This document shows, piece by piece, positions 55,433-63,746 of a stretch of 64,000 nucleotides of DNA. This stretch comes from Abditibacterium sp. GTDB taxonomy: Bacteria; Armatimonadota; Abditibacteriia; Abditibacteriales; Abditibacteriaceae. The notes under the pieces were generated by a model. It saw only the letters and a list, made by a program, of their open reading frames with translations. It was not told the DNA's origin and made no database searches. Numbering within the stretch: position 1 is the stretch's first letter; the number at the start of each line of letters is the position of its first letter. The stretch covers positions 62,001-126,000 of the forward strand of contig JAUJNG010000015.1 of assembly GCA_030448265.1 (NCBI GenBank), in the 5' to 3' direction. Both the position numbers and the translations under genes were made by a program.

Positions 55433-57483
55433 ACCGTTTTTCATCCCAAATCAAGCTGCTCTTCGCGCTCCAGGCCATTTTTTGCTCCGTCGTGAACGCA
55501 CAACAGAAAACGCCTCCAGGTGTGACTTTTTATGTCGCGCCCAACGGCAGCGACGCCAATGCAGGCAGCGAAAGCGCCCCGTTTGCGACGCCGCAGCGCG
55601 CCCGCGACGCGATTCGCGCCGTGAAACAGCGCGGCTTGGGGCGTCCGGTCACGGTTTATCTGCGCGGCGGCACCTATTTTCTGCGCGAACCGCTCGTCTT
55701 CGCGCCCCAGGATTCGGGAACTCCCGACGCGCCCATCACTTACGCGGCTTATGCGGGCGAAATTCCGGTTTTAAGCGGCGGCACGCGGATTCGCAGTTGG
55801 AAACAAAGCGGCAAATTGTGGACGGCGCGCGTTCCAGCCGGCGAAAATGGCGCGCTCCGCACTTTCGATCAGTTGTGGAGCGCAAACGAGGGCAAAAACG
55901 AGCGGCGCCCCCGCGCCAGAACGCCCAACAACGGCAATTTTCGGGTCGCCGGTTCCGAGGGCAAAAGCGGCCCGACGGTGCGCCACACCCTGCCACTGCT
56001 GCGCGAATTTCGCTTCGCGCGCGGCGATCTCAAAAGCAGCTGGGTGCAATCGGGCGATGCCGAAGCGGTGGTTTTGCATTTCTGGGTCGAAACGCGGCTG
56101 CCGATTGAAGAAATCGATGAAACCACTCAAACGGTGCGTTTTGCGCGCGGCAGCAAACTGCGCCTGACCGACGACAACTCGCAAAACGGGGCGCGTTATT
56201 ATGTGGAGGGCTTTCGAGAAGCGCTCGATGCGCCAGGCGAATGGTTTCACGACCGCGCGCGCGGCGAAATCGCCTATTTTCCCAAAAGGGGCGAAGAACG
56301 GCGCAACTGGGAGATGATCGCGCCGCGCTTGGAGTCACTGGTGCGCTTCGAGGGGCGACCTGGGGCAGAGTGGGTCGAGAATTTGACGCTGCGCGGCCTG
56401 ACACTCAGTCACAACGCCTGGCAGTTGCCGCGCGACGCTGTCATTCCCAAATCTCAGGCCGCCGCTTATATTCCAGGCGCTGTGGTGGCGGTTGGAGCCA
56501 GGCGCTGCCGCCTCGAAAACGTGCGTCTGGCGCATTTTGGCTCCTATGGCATTGAGCTTGGCGCGGGCTGCACCGACAACGTGATCGCGCGCTGCCAGAT
56601 CGAAGATGGCGGCGCGGGCGGCATCATTATCGACGGCGGCGATGCCCAGAGTCCCGAACTACTGCGGACGGGGCGAAACACCGTCGAAGACAACGAAATT
56701 CACCATCTGGGCGCGGTTTATCCCAGCGCCGTCGGCGTTTTGCTGATGCACACCGCAGGCAACCGCATCGCGCACAACCACATTCATCACCTCTTTTATT
56801 CGGGCGTGTCGGTCGGCTGGGTCTGGGGCTACAAACCCAGCGTGGCGCGCGACAATCTCATCGAATGGAATCACATTCACGATATCGGGCAGGGACTTTT
56901 ATCCGATATGGGCGGCATTTATCTGCTGGGGATTTCGCCCCGCACGCGGGTGGCGAACAACCATATCCACGACATCCAATCCCACGGTTATGGCGGCTGG
57001 GGCATTTACACCGACGAAGGCAGCAGCGAAATCACCGTCGAAAACAACCTCGTTTACCGCACCAAAAGCAACCCGTTCAACCAGCATTTCGGGCGTGCCA
57101 ACGTAGTTCGCAACAACATTTTCGCGCTGGGCGGCGATTACGTGGTCAGTCAGGGCCGCGACGATCCGCCCTCTTTCGCCAGTGATTTCAATCTGTTGTG
57201 GGACTTGGGCGGCGAACTCGTGGCGGCGGGCAACCCGCGCGGCGCCAAAGCCGTGCTTTCGATAGAGCAGTGGCGCGCGCTGGGGCAGGACAAAAACTCG
57301 CTGGTCGCCGATCCAGGATTTGTGAACGCCGCGAACGGCGACTTCACGTTTAAAGCGGCTTCGCCCGCGCTCCGGCTCGGCTTCGTGCCCTTCGCCTGGC
57401 GCGAGGCCGGAGTGCGGCGCGGCGTGGTGACGGGGCCGGCGAGGTCGTCGCAGGCGGGGACGAAAAGGAAGGAGATCCGATGA
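55429..57483 (+). CDS. Exported parallel beta-helix glycosidase, GH141-like (paralogue 2)
   Basis: 684 residues; the start codon overlaps the stop of paralogue 1. The first 150 residues are so similar to paralogue 1 (MNRFSSQIKLLFALQAIFC against MNRFLPQISLLFALQAVFC, then FYVAPNGSDANAGS) that a tandem gene duplication is evident; the later part has diverged. Beta-helix coils such as HNHIHHLFYSGVSVGWVWGY and NNHIHDIQSHGYGGWGIYTD follow. The two may divide labour on one glycan. It overlaps the following sulfatase by ATGA. Confidence 0.8.
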   Translation: MNRFSSQIKLLFALQAIFCSVVNAQQKTPPGVTFYVAPNGSDANAGSESAPFATPQRARDAIRAVKQRGLGRPVTVYLRGGTYFLREPLVFAPQDSGTPDAPITYAAYAGEIPVLSGGTRIRSWKQSGKLWTARVPAGENGALRTFDQLWSANEGKNERRPRARTPNNGNFRVAGSEGKSGPTVRHTLPLLREFRFARGDLKSSWVQSGDAEAVVLHFWVETRLPIEEIDETTQTVRFARGSKLRLTDDNSQNGARYYVEGFREALDAPGEWFHDRARGEIAYFPKRGEERRNWEMIAPRLESLVRFEGRPGAEWVENLTLRGLTLSHNAWQLPRDAVIPKSQAAAYIPGAVVAVGARRCRLENVRLAHFGSYGIELGAGCTDNVIARCQIEDGGAGGIIIDGGDAQSPELLRTGRNTVEDNEIHHLGAVYPSAVGVLLMHTAGNRIAHNHIHHLFYSGVSVGWVWGYKPSVARDNLIEWNHIHDIGQGLLSDMGGIYLLGISPRTRVANNHIHDIQSHGYGGWGIYTDEGSSEITVENNLVYRTKSNPFNQHFGRANVVRNNIFALGGDYVVSQGRDDPPSFASDFNLLWDLGGELVAAGNPRGAKAVLSIEQWRALGQDKNSLVADPGFVNAANGDFTFKAASPALRLGFVPFAWREAGVRRGVVTGPARSSQAGTKRKEIR

Positions 57484-58895
57484 ATCGACGCAGTTTTTTG
57501 CGCGGCGTGACCGCGAGCGGCGCGCTGTTGGCCGGTGCCAATTTAGCGGGCATCGAGCGCGCTTTCGCGCAGCAAAATCCACCCAAAACCGGCAAACGGC
57601 CCAACATCATCTTCATTTTGGCCGATGACTGGGGCTGGGGCGATCTGGGCGTTCATGGCAACGCCGTCATCAAAACGCCCAACCTCGACCGCATGGCGCG
57701 CGCGGGAACGAGTTTTAGCAACGCTTATGTCGCCAGTCCGGTCTGTTCGCCTGCGCGGGCGGCTTTTATGACCGGACGCTATCCGGCCCGACTTCGCATT
57801 CACGGCCACTTTTCGTCCAACGACAAGCCCGAAATCAACGCCAGGCGCGCCATGCCCAACTGGTTGGATCCCACGGTGCCAACTGTGTCGCGCTTGTTGC
57901 AAGGCGGGGGCTATGCGACAGCGCACTTTGGCAAGTGGCATCTCGGCGGCGGCCCAGGCGCGCCCTTGCCCGCAGCTTACGGCTTCGATGCCCACCGCAC
58001 CTTCAATTCCAATGACGAAGGCACGGCGGGCGCGATGCGGTCAGGCCCAACGGCGGCAACGCAAATCGTTGACGCAACCATTGCTTTTGCCAGGCAGCAG
58101 CAAGCGGCGGGCAAGCCGTTTTATGTCAACGCCTGGCTCCACGACACGCACACGCCGATTCGACCTACGCCCCAGCAGTTGGCGGCTTACCCGAATCTGC
58201 CGGAAAATTCGCCGCTCCGCATTTACAACGCGACGGCCACCGACTCCGATTTCCACATCGGGCGTTTGCTCGATTTTTTGGATCAAAGCGGTTTGTCGCA
58301 AAACACTCTGGTGGTATTTTCCAGTGATAACGGGCCGGAAGATCAGGCCATCAACCAAACCAGCGTGGGCAGCGCGGGGCCGTTTCGCGGGCGCAAACGC
58401 TCGATTTATGAAGGCGGCATTCGCGTGCCGTTCATCGTGCAGATGCCTGGAACCGTGCCCGCCAATCGCGTCGATAACCAAACCGTGATCTGCGGCGTCG
58501 ATTGGCTGCCCTCGATGTGCGCCTTCACCGGAGCGCCGCTTCCCGCCACGGTTGCGACGTTTTTGGATGGTCAGGATGTCTCGCCCGCCTGGAAAGGGCG
58601 CGCTCAAACCGTGCGCCGGCCTTTGTTTTGGGAGTGGCGCTTTAAGATTTTCGGCGCGCCGTTTCACAAAAGCCCGCAACTCGCCATGCGCGAGGGCGAT
58701 TGGAAACTGTTGATGAATCCCGACCGCTCGCGCATCGAACTCTTTAATTTGAAAAATGATCGGGGCGAAACCGACAACCTCGCCGACCGCCATCCCGCCG
58801 TTGTCGCCGCGTTGTCGCCCAAACTTCTCGCCTGGCACGCGCAACTGCCGCCTGGCCCGCTCGATGCCGAAGCCGGTCGCAACGATACTCCCTGA
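57480..58895 (+). CDS. Exported sulfatase (Tat signal, S1 family)
   Basis: 471 residues. The N-terminus MNRRSFLRGVTASGALLAGA is a twin-arginine signal. Metal-binding ILADDWGWGDLG is followed by a canonical formylglycine motif, PVCSPARAAFMTGRYPAR, near residue 90, GKWHLGG, and FSSDNGPE. Similar to arylsulfatase A/N-acetylgalactosamine-6-sulfatase types. Folded export by Tat agrees with modification of the Cys in the cytoplasm. It is the third gene of the coupled beta-helix operon, so the three act outside the cytoplasm on a sulfated polysaccharide. Confidence 0.93.
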   Translation: MNRRSFLRGVTASGALLAGANLAGIERAFAQQNPPKTGKRPNIIFILADDWGWGDLGVHGNAVIKTPNLDRMARAGTSFSNAYVASPVCSPARAAFMTGRYPARLRIHGHFSSNDKPEINARRAMPNWLDPTVPTVSRLLQGGGYATAHFGKWHLGGGPGAPLPAAYGFDAHRTFNSNDEGTAGAMRSGPTAATQIVDATIAFARQQQAAGKPFYVNAWLHDTHTPIRPTPQQLAAYPNLPENSPLRIYNATATDSDFHIGRLLDFLDQSGLSQNTLVVFSSDNGPEDQAINQTSVGSAGPFRGRKRSIYEGGIRVPFIVQMPGTVPANRVDNQTVICGVDWLPSMCAFTGAPLPATVATFLDGQDVSPAWKGRAQTVRRPLFWEWRFKIFGAPFHKSPQLAMREGDWKLLMNPDRSRIELFNLKNDRGETDNLADRHPAVVAALSPKLLAWHAQLPPGPLDAEAGRNDTP

Positions 58896-59011
58896 CCTGG
58901 AACCAAAAGAGTTGCGGCGCGGCTGGCTTCGGCTCCCAGGGAAAGCTAAGGGGCTGTTGAGTCAATGGCGCTTTCTCTCCGAAGTGCCAGAAAATACGTC
59001 AAACTCATGAG

Positions 59012-59345
59012 TTAGGAGAAAACATGCAAAATCGACACGCTGTGCGGCGCCAAAACGAGCGTCGCCGCGCCGTTTTGCACTTCGAAATCGCGCAGGATGC
59101 CGTTTTGCGTGGCCGTGCTTTGGAAGAGCTGCGCCCTGCGGCCCCGAATGCCGTCCAACCGCAGGGTTTTGAGGTTTGTCGTCGGGTTGATGAGCAACCG
59201 GCATTTTGACGGCTGGCGGCGCTGTCGTCGCGCTTGGGGACGGTGCGTTTTGCGCGGAGCAGGCGCAGGGCAAAGCGGCCAGAAATGCGATGATCAGGCC
59301 GTGCGAAAATGCGAAAGGCAGTCGGCAGGGGAATTTTGGTTTCAT
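59012..59345 (-). pseudogene. Relic of an exported glycosidase-like gene, only the two ends left
   Basis: From ATG 59345 a signal peptide is encoded (MKPKFPCRLPFAF, a hydrophobic core, then CACSAQ). After about 45 codons the homology jumps to another frame that ends with LRLDGIRGRRAQLF, ILRDFEVQNG and TLVLAPHSVSILHVFS, the C-terminal beta-sandwich end common in glycosidases (a hydrophobic PHSVSILH-type strand before the stop). The whole catalytic middle is missing. Which GH family it was cannot be said. Confidence 0.65.
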
Positions 59346-59350
59346 AACTC

Positions 59351-59514
59351 ATATAGCGGTTCCGATTAGCATTGTCCGTAGGGCAATGACTTGTCATTGC
59401 CGTCCCAACACCCTGTGCTTCGACCTCGCCAATCTCCAGGGTTGGGCGTCCGGTTATCGAGCGGCAATGACAAGTCATTGTCCTACCGGACAACCCCAAC
59501 CGGAACTGCTATAT
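59351..59514. mobile_element. MITE-like palindromic element, 164 bases
   Basis: Imperfect terminal inverted repeats ATATAGCGGTTCCG (59351-59364) and CGGAACTGCTATAT (59501-59514), with inner arms AGGGCAATGACTTGTCATTGCCG and the near complement ending in GTCATTGTCCTAC; GACTTGTC is a further palindrome within each arm. No ORF. It lies next to a truncated gene and ahead of bL25. Confidence 0.7.
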
Positions 59515-59663
59515 CTTCATGTGATCTTGCCTCATGTTTGATAAAAGTATCGCTCACGGAGACGCCGCGCACCGGCGCACCAGCAGTTTTGCCAGTCGCC
59601 ACGATTTATCGTGGCCTACCAAATAGCCGCACTTCGCGCGCTTGTTCTAAACTGGCGCATCCT

Positions 59664-60440
59664 ATGTCTCAACAAGAACTCAACGTCGAATCCCGCCAGA
59701 CCGGTGGAAAAGTCGCCGCGCGCCAACTGCGCCGCGCCGGAAAACTGCCCGCCGTGCTCTACGGTCACGGCGAAACGCCCGTCCATCTCAGCGTGGGCGC
59801 CAAAGAATTTTCCGATTTGCTCTCCCATCACGGCTCTCATTCGCTTTTGGTTTTAAAAGGCGCTTCAACCGAAACCGCCATCATCAAAACCATCGCGCGC
59901 CATCCGGTGAAGGGCATTCCCGCCACCATCGACTTCCAGCGCGTCTCGCGCAACGAGCGCATCAGCGCCAAAGTGCCGATTCTGGTGGTCAACGAGCCGC
60001 TCGATGTCAAGTCCGGCGACGGTTTGCTGGTTCAATCTCTTCACGAAATCGAAATCTCCGCCCTGCCCGCCGAAATGCCGGAACACATTACCGTCGATAT
60101 TTCGCATCTGGTTTTGAACGGCCCCGCCGTCCACATCAATGAAATCGAAGTTCCCGCCGGCATTACGGTGTTGACATCGGGCGAGGAAGCCATCGCCGCC
60201 GTCAATCCGCCCAAAAAGGTCGATCTGGACGCCCCGATGGACGAGGTTGACGCCGCTATTGAAGCCGAAGGCCAGGCCAAAGCCGAAGAAGCCGCCGCTT
60301 CCAACAACGAAAACGCGACCGTGGCCGAAGAAGTCACCGCGCAGGCCGCGCAGAACGTGGATGCCGAACACGGCGCCTCTTCCAAAAGCGGCGGCGAGGG
60401 CTTGAAGAAGGAAACCCACACCGGTAATAAGAGCGAGTGA
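59664..60440 (+). CDS. ctc: Ribosomal protein bL25 (CTC/TL5 long form)
   Basis: 258 residues; the frame is open upstream, but ATG 59664 (MSQQELNVESR) begins the conserved domain. The N-terminal bL25 domain (VAARQLRRAGKLPAVLYGHGE) binds 5S rRNA. The TL5/CTC C-terminal beta domain follows (IDFQRVSRNERISAKVPILV, GDGLLVQSLHEIEISALPAEMPEHI). The tail from about residue 205 is an acidic Ala/Glu-rich extension ending in a Lys-containing stretch. pth follows, a gene order found in many bacteria. Confidence 0.95.
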   Translation: MSQQELNVESRQTGGKVAARQLRRAGKLPAVLYGHGETPVHLSVGAKEFSDLLSHHGSHSLLVLKGASTETAIIKTIARHPVKGIPATIDFQRVSRNERISAKVPILVVNEPLDVKSGDGLLVQSLHEIEISALPAEMPEHITVDISHLVLNGPAVHINEIEVPAGITVLTSGEEAIAAVNPPKKVDLDAPMDEVDAAIEAEGQAKAEEAAASNNENATVAEEVTAQAAQNVDAEHGASSKSGGEGLKKETHTGNKSE

Positions 60441-60443
60441 GCC

Positions 60444-60562
60444 AGCAGAGGAGCGGAGGAGCAGAGGAGCGGAGGAGATGGGGAAGCGAGAGCGAAGAAA
60501 ACACCGTTTTCGCTCCCACGAACCAATCTCCTCCGCTCCTCTGCTCCCCCGCTCCTCCGCTC
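60444..60562. repeat. Intergenic inverted repeat between bL25 and pth
   Basis: 60458-60479 pairs perfectly with 60526-60547; the pairing extends to 60444 and 60562 with one bulge of eight bases. The arms are made of GGAGC/GAGGA units (AGCAGAGGAGCGGAGG). Confidence 0.8.
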
Positions 60563-60581
60563 GAAACTCCTCCGCTCCGTT

Positions 60582-61154
60582 ATGTTCCTCATCGTCGGTC
60601 TGGGCAATCCTGGCGCGCAATACGCCAAAACGCGGCACAACGCGGGCTGGTTTGTGATTGATGAACTGTGCAAACGCCACAACATTGAACTGGCGAAGAA
60701 AAACGCCGATTATAAAGTGGGACTGGGGTTTGTCGGCGAGCACAAAATCGCGCTGGTCAAGCCGCAGACTTTCATGAATTTGTCGGGACGCGCGGTTGCG
60801 TCGCTCAAGCATTATCACCGCGTCGAGTTGGAACAAATTCTGGTGGTTTCCGACGATTTGAACCTTGCCCTGGGCAAACTTCGCCTGCGCGCGGGCGGCT
60901 CTGATGGCGGGCACAATGGCCTGAAATCCATCGCGCAGATGCTGGGTTCGAAAGAATATCCGCGTCTGCGTTTTGGAGTGGGCGAACCGCCGCGCGAGGA
61001 GCGCGTCTCTTCGGGGACTGCGGGTTTCGTGCTGCGTCCTTTTAGCGCGGATGAATGGCCGCTTGTCGAAGAAACCACGCGCCGCGCCGCCGATGCCATC
61101 GAATGGTGGCTCCAAAATGATTTGGAAGGCGCCATGAGCCGCTTCAACGGTTAA
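60582..61154 (+). CDS. pth: Peptidyl-tRNA hydrolase
   Basis: 190 residues, usual length. Recycles tRNA by cleaving the peptidyl ester of prematurely released peptidyl-tRNA. Signatures: FLIVGLGNPGAQYAKTRHNAGW with Asn9 and catalytic His19, KPQTFMNLSGRAV, LVVSDDLNLALGKLRLR with the catalytic Asp, and GGSDGGHNGLKSI. The start ATG is directly at the family N-terminus. Located between bL25 and a thioredoxin-like gene. Confidence 0.97.
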   Translation: MFLIVGLGNPGAQYAKTRHNAGWFVIDELCKRHNIELAKKNADYKVGLGFVGEHKIALVKPQTFMNLSGRAVASLKHYHRVELEQILVVSDDLNLALGKLRLRAGGSDGGHNGLKSIAQMLGSKEYPRLRFGVGEPPREERVSSGTAGFVLRPFSADEWPLVEETTRRAADAIEWWLQNDLEGAMSRFNG

Positions 61155-61179
61155 ATCGAAGACAAATCAAGGAACAACC

Positions 61180-61647
61180 ATGAGAAAACTCCATCTCCTC
61201 GCCCTGCTCTGCGCCCCCATTCTGCTTTCAGGTGTTCAGGCGGCACCGGCCAAAAAGAAGGTTGCAAGGAAAACCGCCGCGAAAGTGCGCTGGCAGCCAT
61301 CGTATGCGGCGGCGCTCGCCCAGGCCAAAAAAACCGGCAAACCGATCTTCGTCGATTTTTACACGACGTGGTGCGGCCCCTGCAAATATCTCGATGACGT
61401 GACCTACAAAGACCCCAAATTCGTCGCCGAATCGCGCAACTGGGTCATGGTCAAAGTGAACGCCGAAAAGAACAACGCCAGCGTCCAACTCGCGGAAAAA
61501 TTCCGCGTCGAGGGCTTCCCGACCATGGTTTTCCTGCGCTCCAACGGCAAGGAAGCGGGGCGCACCGTCGGTGGCCTACCGGCTGGCGTGCTGGTGCCGC
61601 AAATGAAGAAAGCCGCCAGAAAAGCTGGCGGTGGCCGGTCGGTTTAG
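61180..61647 (+). CDS. Exported thioredoxin-like protein
   Basis: 155 residues with an N-terminal signal peptide (MRKLHLLALLCAPILLSGVQA), a Lys-rich spacer and one thioredoxin fold with YTTWCGPCKYLDDV (Cys65, Cys68) and the cis-Pro region VEGFPTMVFL. It resembles thioredoxin_7/DUF255-like periplasmic proteins rather than cytosolic TrxA. It probably keeps exported thiols reduced or acts as a disulfide carrier. AAGGAACAACC before the ATG is a fair ribosome-binding site. Confidence 0.9.
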   Translation: MRKLHLLALLCAPILLSGVQAAPAKKKVARKTAAKVRWQPSYAAALAQAKKTGKPIFVDFYTTWCGPCKYLDDVTYKDPKFVAESRNWVMVKVNAEKNNASVQLAEKFRVEGFPTMVFLRSNGKEAGRTVGGLPAGVLVPQMKKAARKAGGGRSV

Positions 61648-61653
61648 AAATCT

Positions 61654-62307
61654 ATGCCGGTTCAAGTGAAAATCTGCGGCACCACATCGCCGCGCGACGC
61701 CCGCCTCTCCCATGAGGCGGGCGCCGATTTTTTGGGCGTGATTCTCCATCACCCGCGCTCGCCGCGCCATATCTCGCTCCAAATGGCGCGCGAAATTAAG
61801 GCCGCGACTTCCACCCCGCTCGTGGCGGTCAGCGTCAACCAGCCCTTCGAGGTTTTACTCGAAATCGTCGAAATTTTGCGGCCCCACGCGCTGCAACTGC
61901 ACGGCGACGAATCGCCCCAACTGGTCGAGCAACTCAGCGCGCGCGGTTTGCGGGTCTGGAAAGCGATTTCCGGCGACAAAAACGCGCTTTTTTCGCAGGC
62001 GGACGCGTTTCGAGACGCCGGAGCGCAGGCCATCCTGGTGGATGCGCGCGAAGAGTCGCCGCAAGGCGTCATCTATGGCGGAACCGGAAAAAGCGCCGAT
62101 TGGAACGCGGCTCGTCACCTGGTGGAAAGCGGATTTCGCGTGATTCTGGCGGGCGGATTGACGCCGGATAATATCGCGCGGGCCATCGAGACGGTGCGGC
62201 CCTGGGGCGTCGATGTGATTTCAGGCGTTGAAGCGGAAAAGGGCATCAAAAATGAGGCAAAAGTGCTTGAATTCGTGGCGCGCGCCAAGGTTATTGACAG
62301 GCATTAA
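61654..62307 (+). CDS. trpF: Phosphoribosylanthranilate isomerase
   Basis: 217 residues; third step of tryptophan synthesis from chorismate (Amadori rearrangement of PRA to CdRP). TIM barrel with catalytic Cys in VKICGTTSPRDARLSHEAGADFLG (residue 8), QLHGDE, ILVDAREE, and the phosphate-binding VILAGGLTPDN plus GVDVISGVE with the catalytic Asp. Starts six bases after the thioredoxin-like stop. Other trp genes are not in the window. Confidence 0.95.
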   Translation: MPVQVKICGTTSPRDARLSHEAGADFLGVILHHPRSPRHISLQMAREIKAATSTPLVAVSVNQPFEVLLEIVEILRPHALQLHGDESPQLVEQLSARGLRVWKAISGDKNALFSQADAFRDAGAQAILVDAREESPQGVIYGGTGKSADWNAARHLVESGFRVILAGGLTPDNIARAIETVRPWGVDVISGVEAEKGIKNEAKVLEFVARAKVIDRH

Positions 62308-62420
62308 GCGATTTGAGAAAATTGGGGAAGCTCTGCTCGTTTTGAACCGTTGAAACGGGGATTTCTTTTTGCTCTGCTTGTGCCCAAGATTGGGCGAGGC
62401 AGAGTTTTCGATGTTTTACA

Positions 62421-63746
62421 ATGATTGAAACTTTTAGCTTGAGCGAGGCGCTCCAGGAACTGGCGGAAAAGATGGACGAATCTCGTCCGGACATTTTGCA
62501 GCAATGGCGCGCGCGCGTGGATGGCGACCCGCAAATTTCGGCCACTTCCTCGATGACGCGCAGCCAGTTCTACAATCATATTCCCCACATTCTCGAAATT
62601 TTCGGCCAGGAATTGTGCGCGCCGTCCCCAAATCCAAACGCCGCCTCTCTCGATGAGCGTCAATCCGATCTGGCGGAGCAGCACTCCCAGCATCGCTGGC
62701 AGCAGGGTTACAATTTGCGTTCGCTGGTGCGCGAGTGGGGACATCTCAACTTCTGCATGGTGGAGTGGTTCGATTCCCAGGCGGCGCCGGCGTCCGCGCT
62801 CGCTCAGGCCCGTCTTTTGTGGGCCGAACTGGTCAATCATCAGCTTTCGGTGGGGGCCGTCGAACACGAAGCGCTGCTTCAAATGGAGGCGGGCGCGCGT
62901 TTGCAAAATGTGCAAGACGCGCTTGAAATGGTGCATCAGATGGAAGAAGCGCGCGCCGAAATGCTGCGCCAGGTTTCGCACGATTTGCGCGGCGGGCTCA
63001 GCGTGGTCACGACCGCATCGTCGTTGTTGCGCAACGAGTCCATCGGCGAAGACGCCCGCGAACAGGTGATGGCCATTTTACAGAGCGGCGTGCGCTCGGT
63101 CAGCGAGATGCTTTCCGATTTGCTGGATATGTCGCGCCTCGAAGCCGGACAGGAAAAGCGCGTCGTGGCTCATTTCGACGCCGGACAACTGCTGCTCGAA
63201 TTGTGTCGCAGTTCACAGGTTTTGGCCGCGTCCAAAGGTTTATGGCTGCGCCCCGACGGGCCGCAATCGCTCACCGTCGAGGGCGACAGCACCAAAGTGC
63301 GCCGCATCGCTCAGAATTTGCTGCTCAACGCGCTCAAATACACCCACGAGGGCGGCGTCACGGTCTCGTGGGGCGAAGCGGGCGATGTGCAGTGGGGTTT
63401 TTCCATCAGCGACACCGGCCCTGGCCTTGCGGTCTCAAGCGCGTCGCCCATCGCCCATGAAATTGCTGAAGCCACCCAACGCGCGCAGGAAGTCGAGGCC
63501 CAGCCGGCCGCCGAGTGGGAAACCAACTCACCGGCCGCGACTGCGGAGCCGAGAAGCGATGCGATGAAAACGGCGCCGAACGCTTCCCCTCTGTCTCACC
63601 CGTTAGCGGGCGCGGGCGAAGGCATTGGCCTCTCCATCGTTAAGCGCTTGTGCGATCTGCTGCACGGCACTCTCGAACTCGAAAGTCCGCAAGGGCAAGG
63701 CTCCACATTTCGCGTGGTTTTGCCGCGCCGCTATCCCTCGGTGTAG
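62421..63746 (+). CDS. Sensor histidine kinase with an RsbR-like N-terminal helical domain
   Basis: 441 residues, no membrane segment, so cytoplasmic. Residues about 10-160 are an all-helical sensory domain (LQELAEKMDESRPDILQQWRARV, QHRWQQGYNLRSLVREWGHL) of the RsbRD/KaiB-like N-terminal type. A short coiled coil leads to the dimerisation box with phosphorylated His near 187 (LRQVSHDLRGGLSVV). The ATPase has N box QNLLLNALKYT, G1 DTGPGLAV and G2 GEGIGLSIVKRLC, with an Ala/Glu/Pro-rich insertion of about 50 residues between G1 and G2. No response regulator gene follows. Confidence 0.92.
   Translation: MIETFSLSEALQELAEKMDESRPDILQQWRARVDGDPQISATSSMTRSQFYNHIPHILEIFGQELCAPSPNPNAASLDERQSDLAEQHSQHRWQQGYNLRSLVREWGHLNFCMVEWFDSQAAPASALAQARLLWAELVNHQLSVGAVEHEALLQMEAGARLQNVQDALEMVHQMEEARAEMLRQVSHDLRGGLSVVTTASSLLRNESIGEDAREQVMAILQSGVRSVSEMLSDLLDMSRLEAGQEKRVVAHFDAGQLLLELCRSSQVLAASKGLWLRPDGPQSLTVEGDSTKVRRIAQNLLLNALKYTHEGGVTVSWGEAGDVQWGFSISDTGPGLAVSSASPIAHEIAEATQRAQEVEAQPAAEWETNSPAATAEPRSDAMKTAPNASPLSHPLAGAGEGIGLSIVKRLCDLLHGTLELESPQGQGSTFRVVLPRRYPSV

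Noticed and set aside
59391..59663. Longer N-terminus for bL25
   Set aside because: The upstream extension is translated from the MITE-like element and has no ribosomal protein character; the conserved domain begins at 59664.
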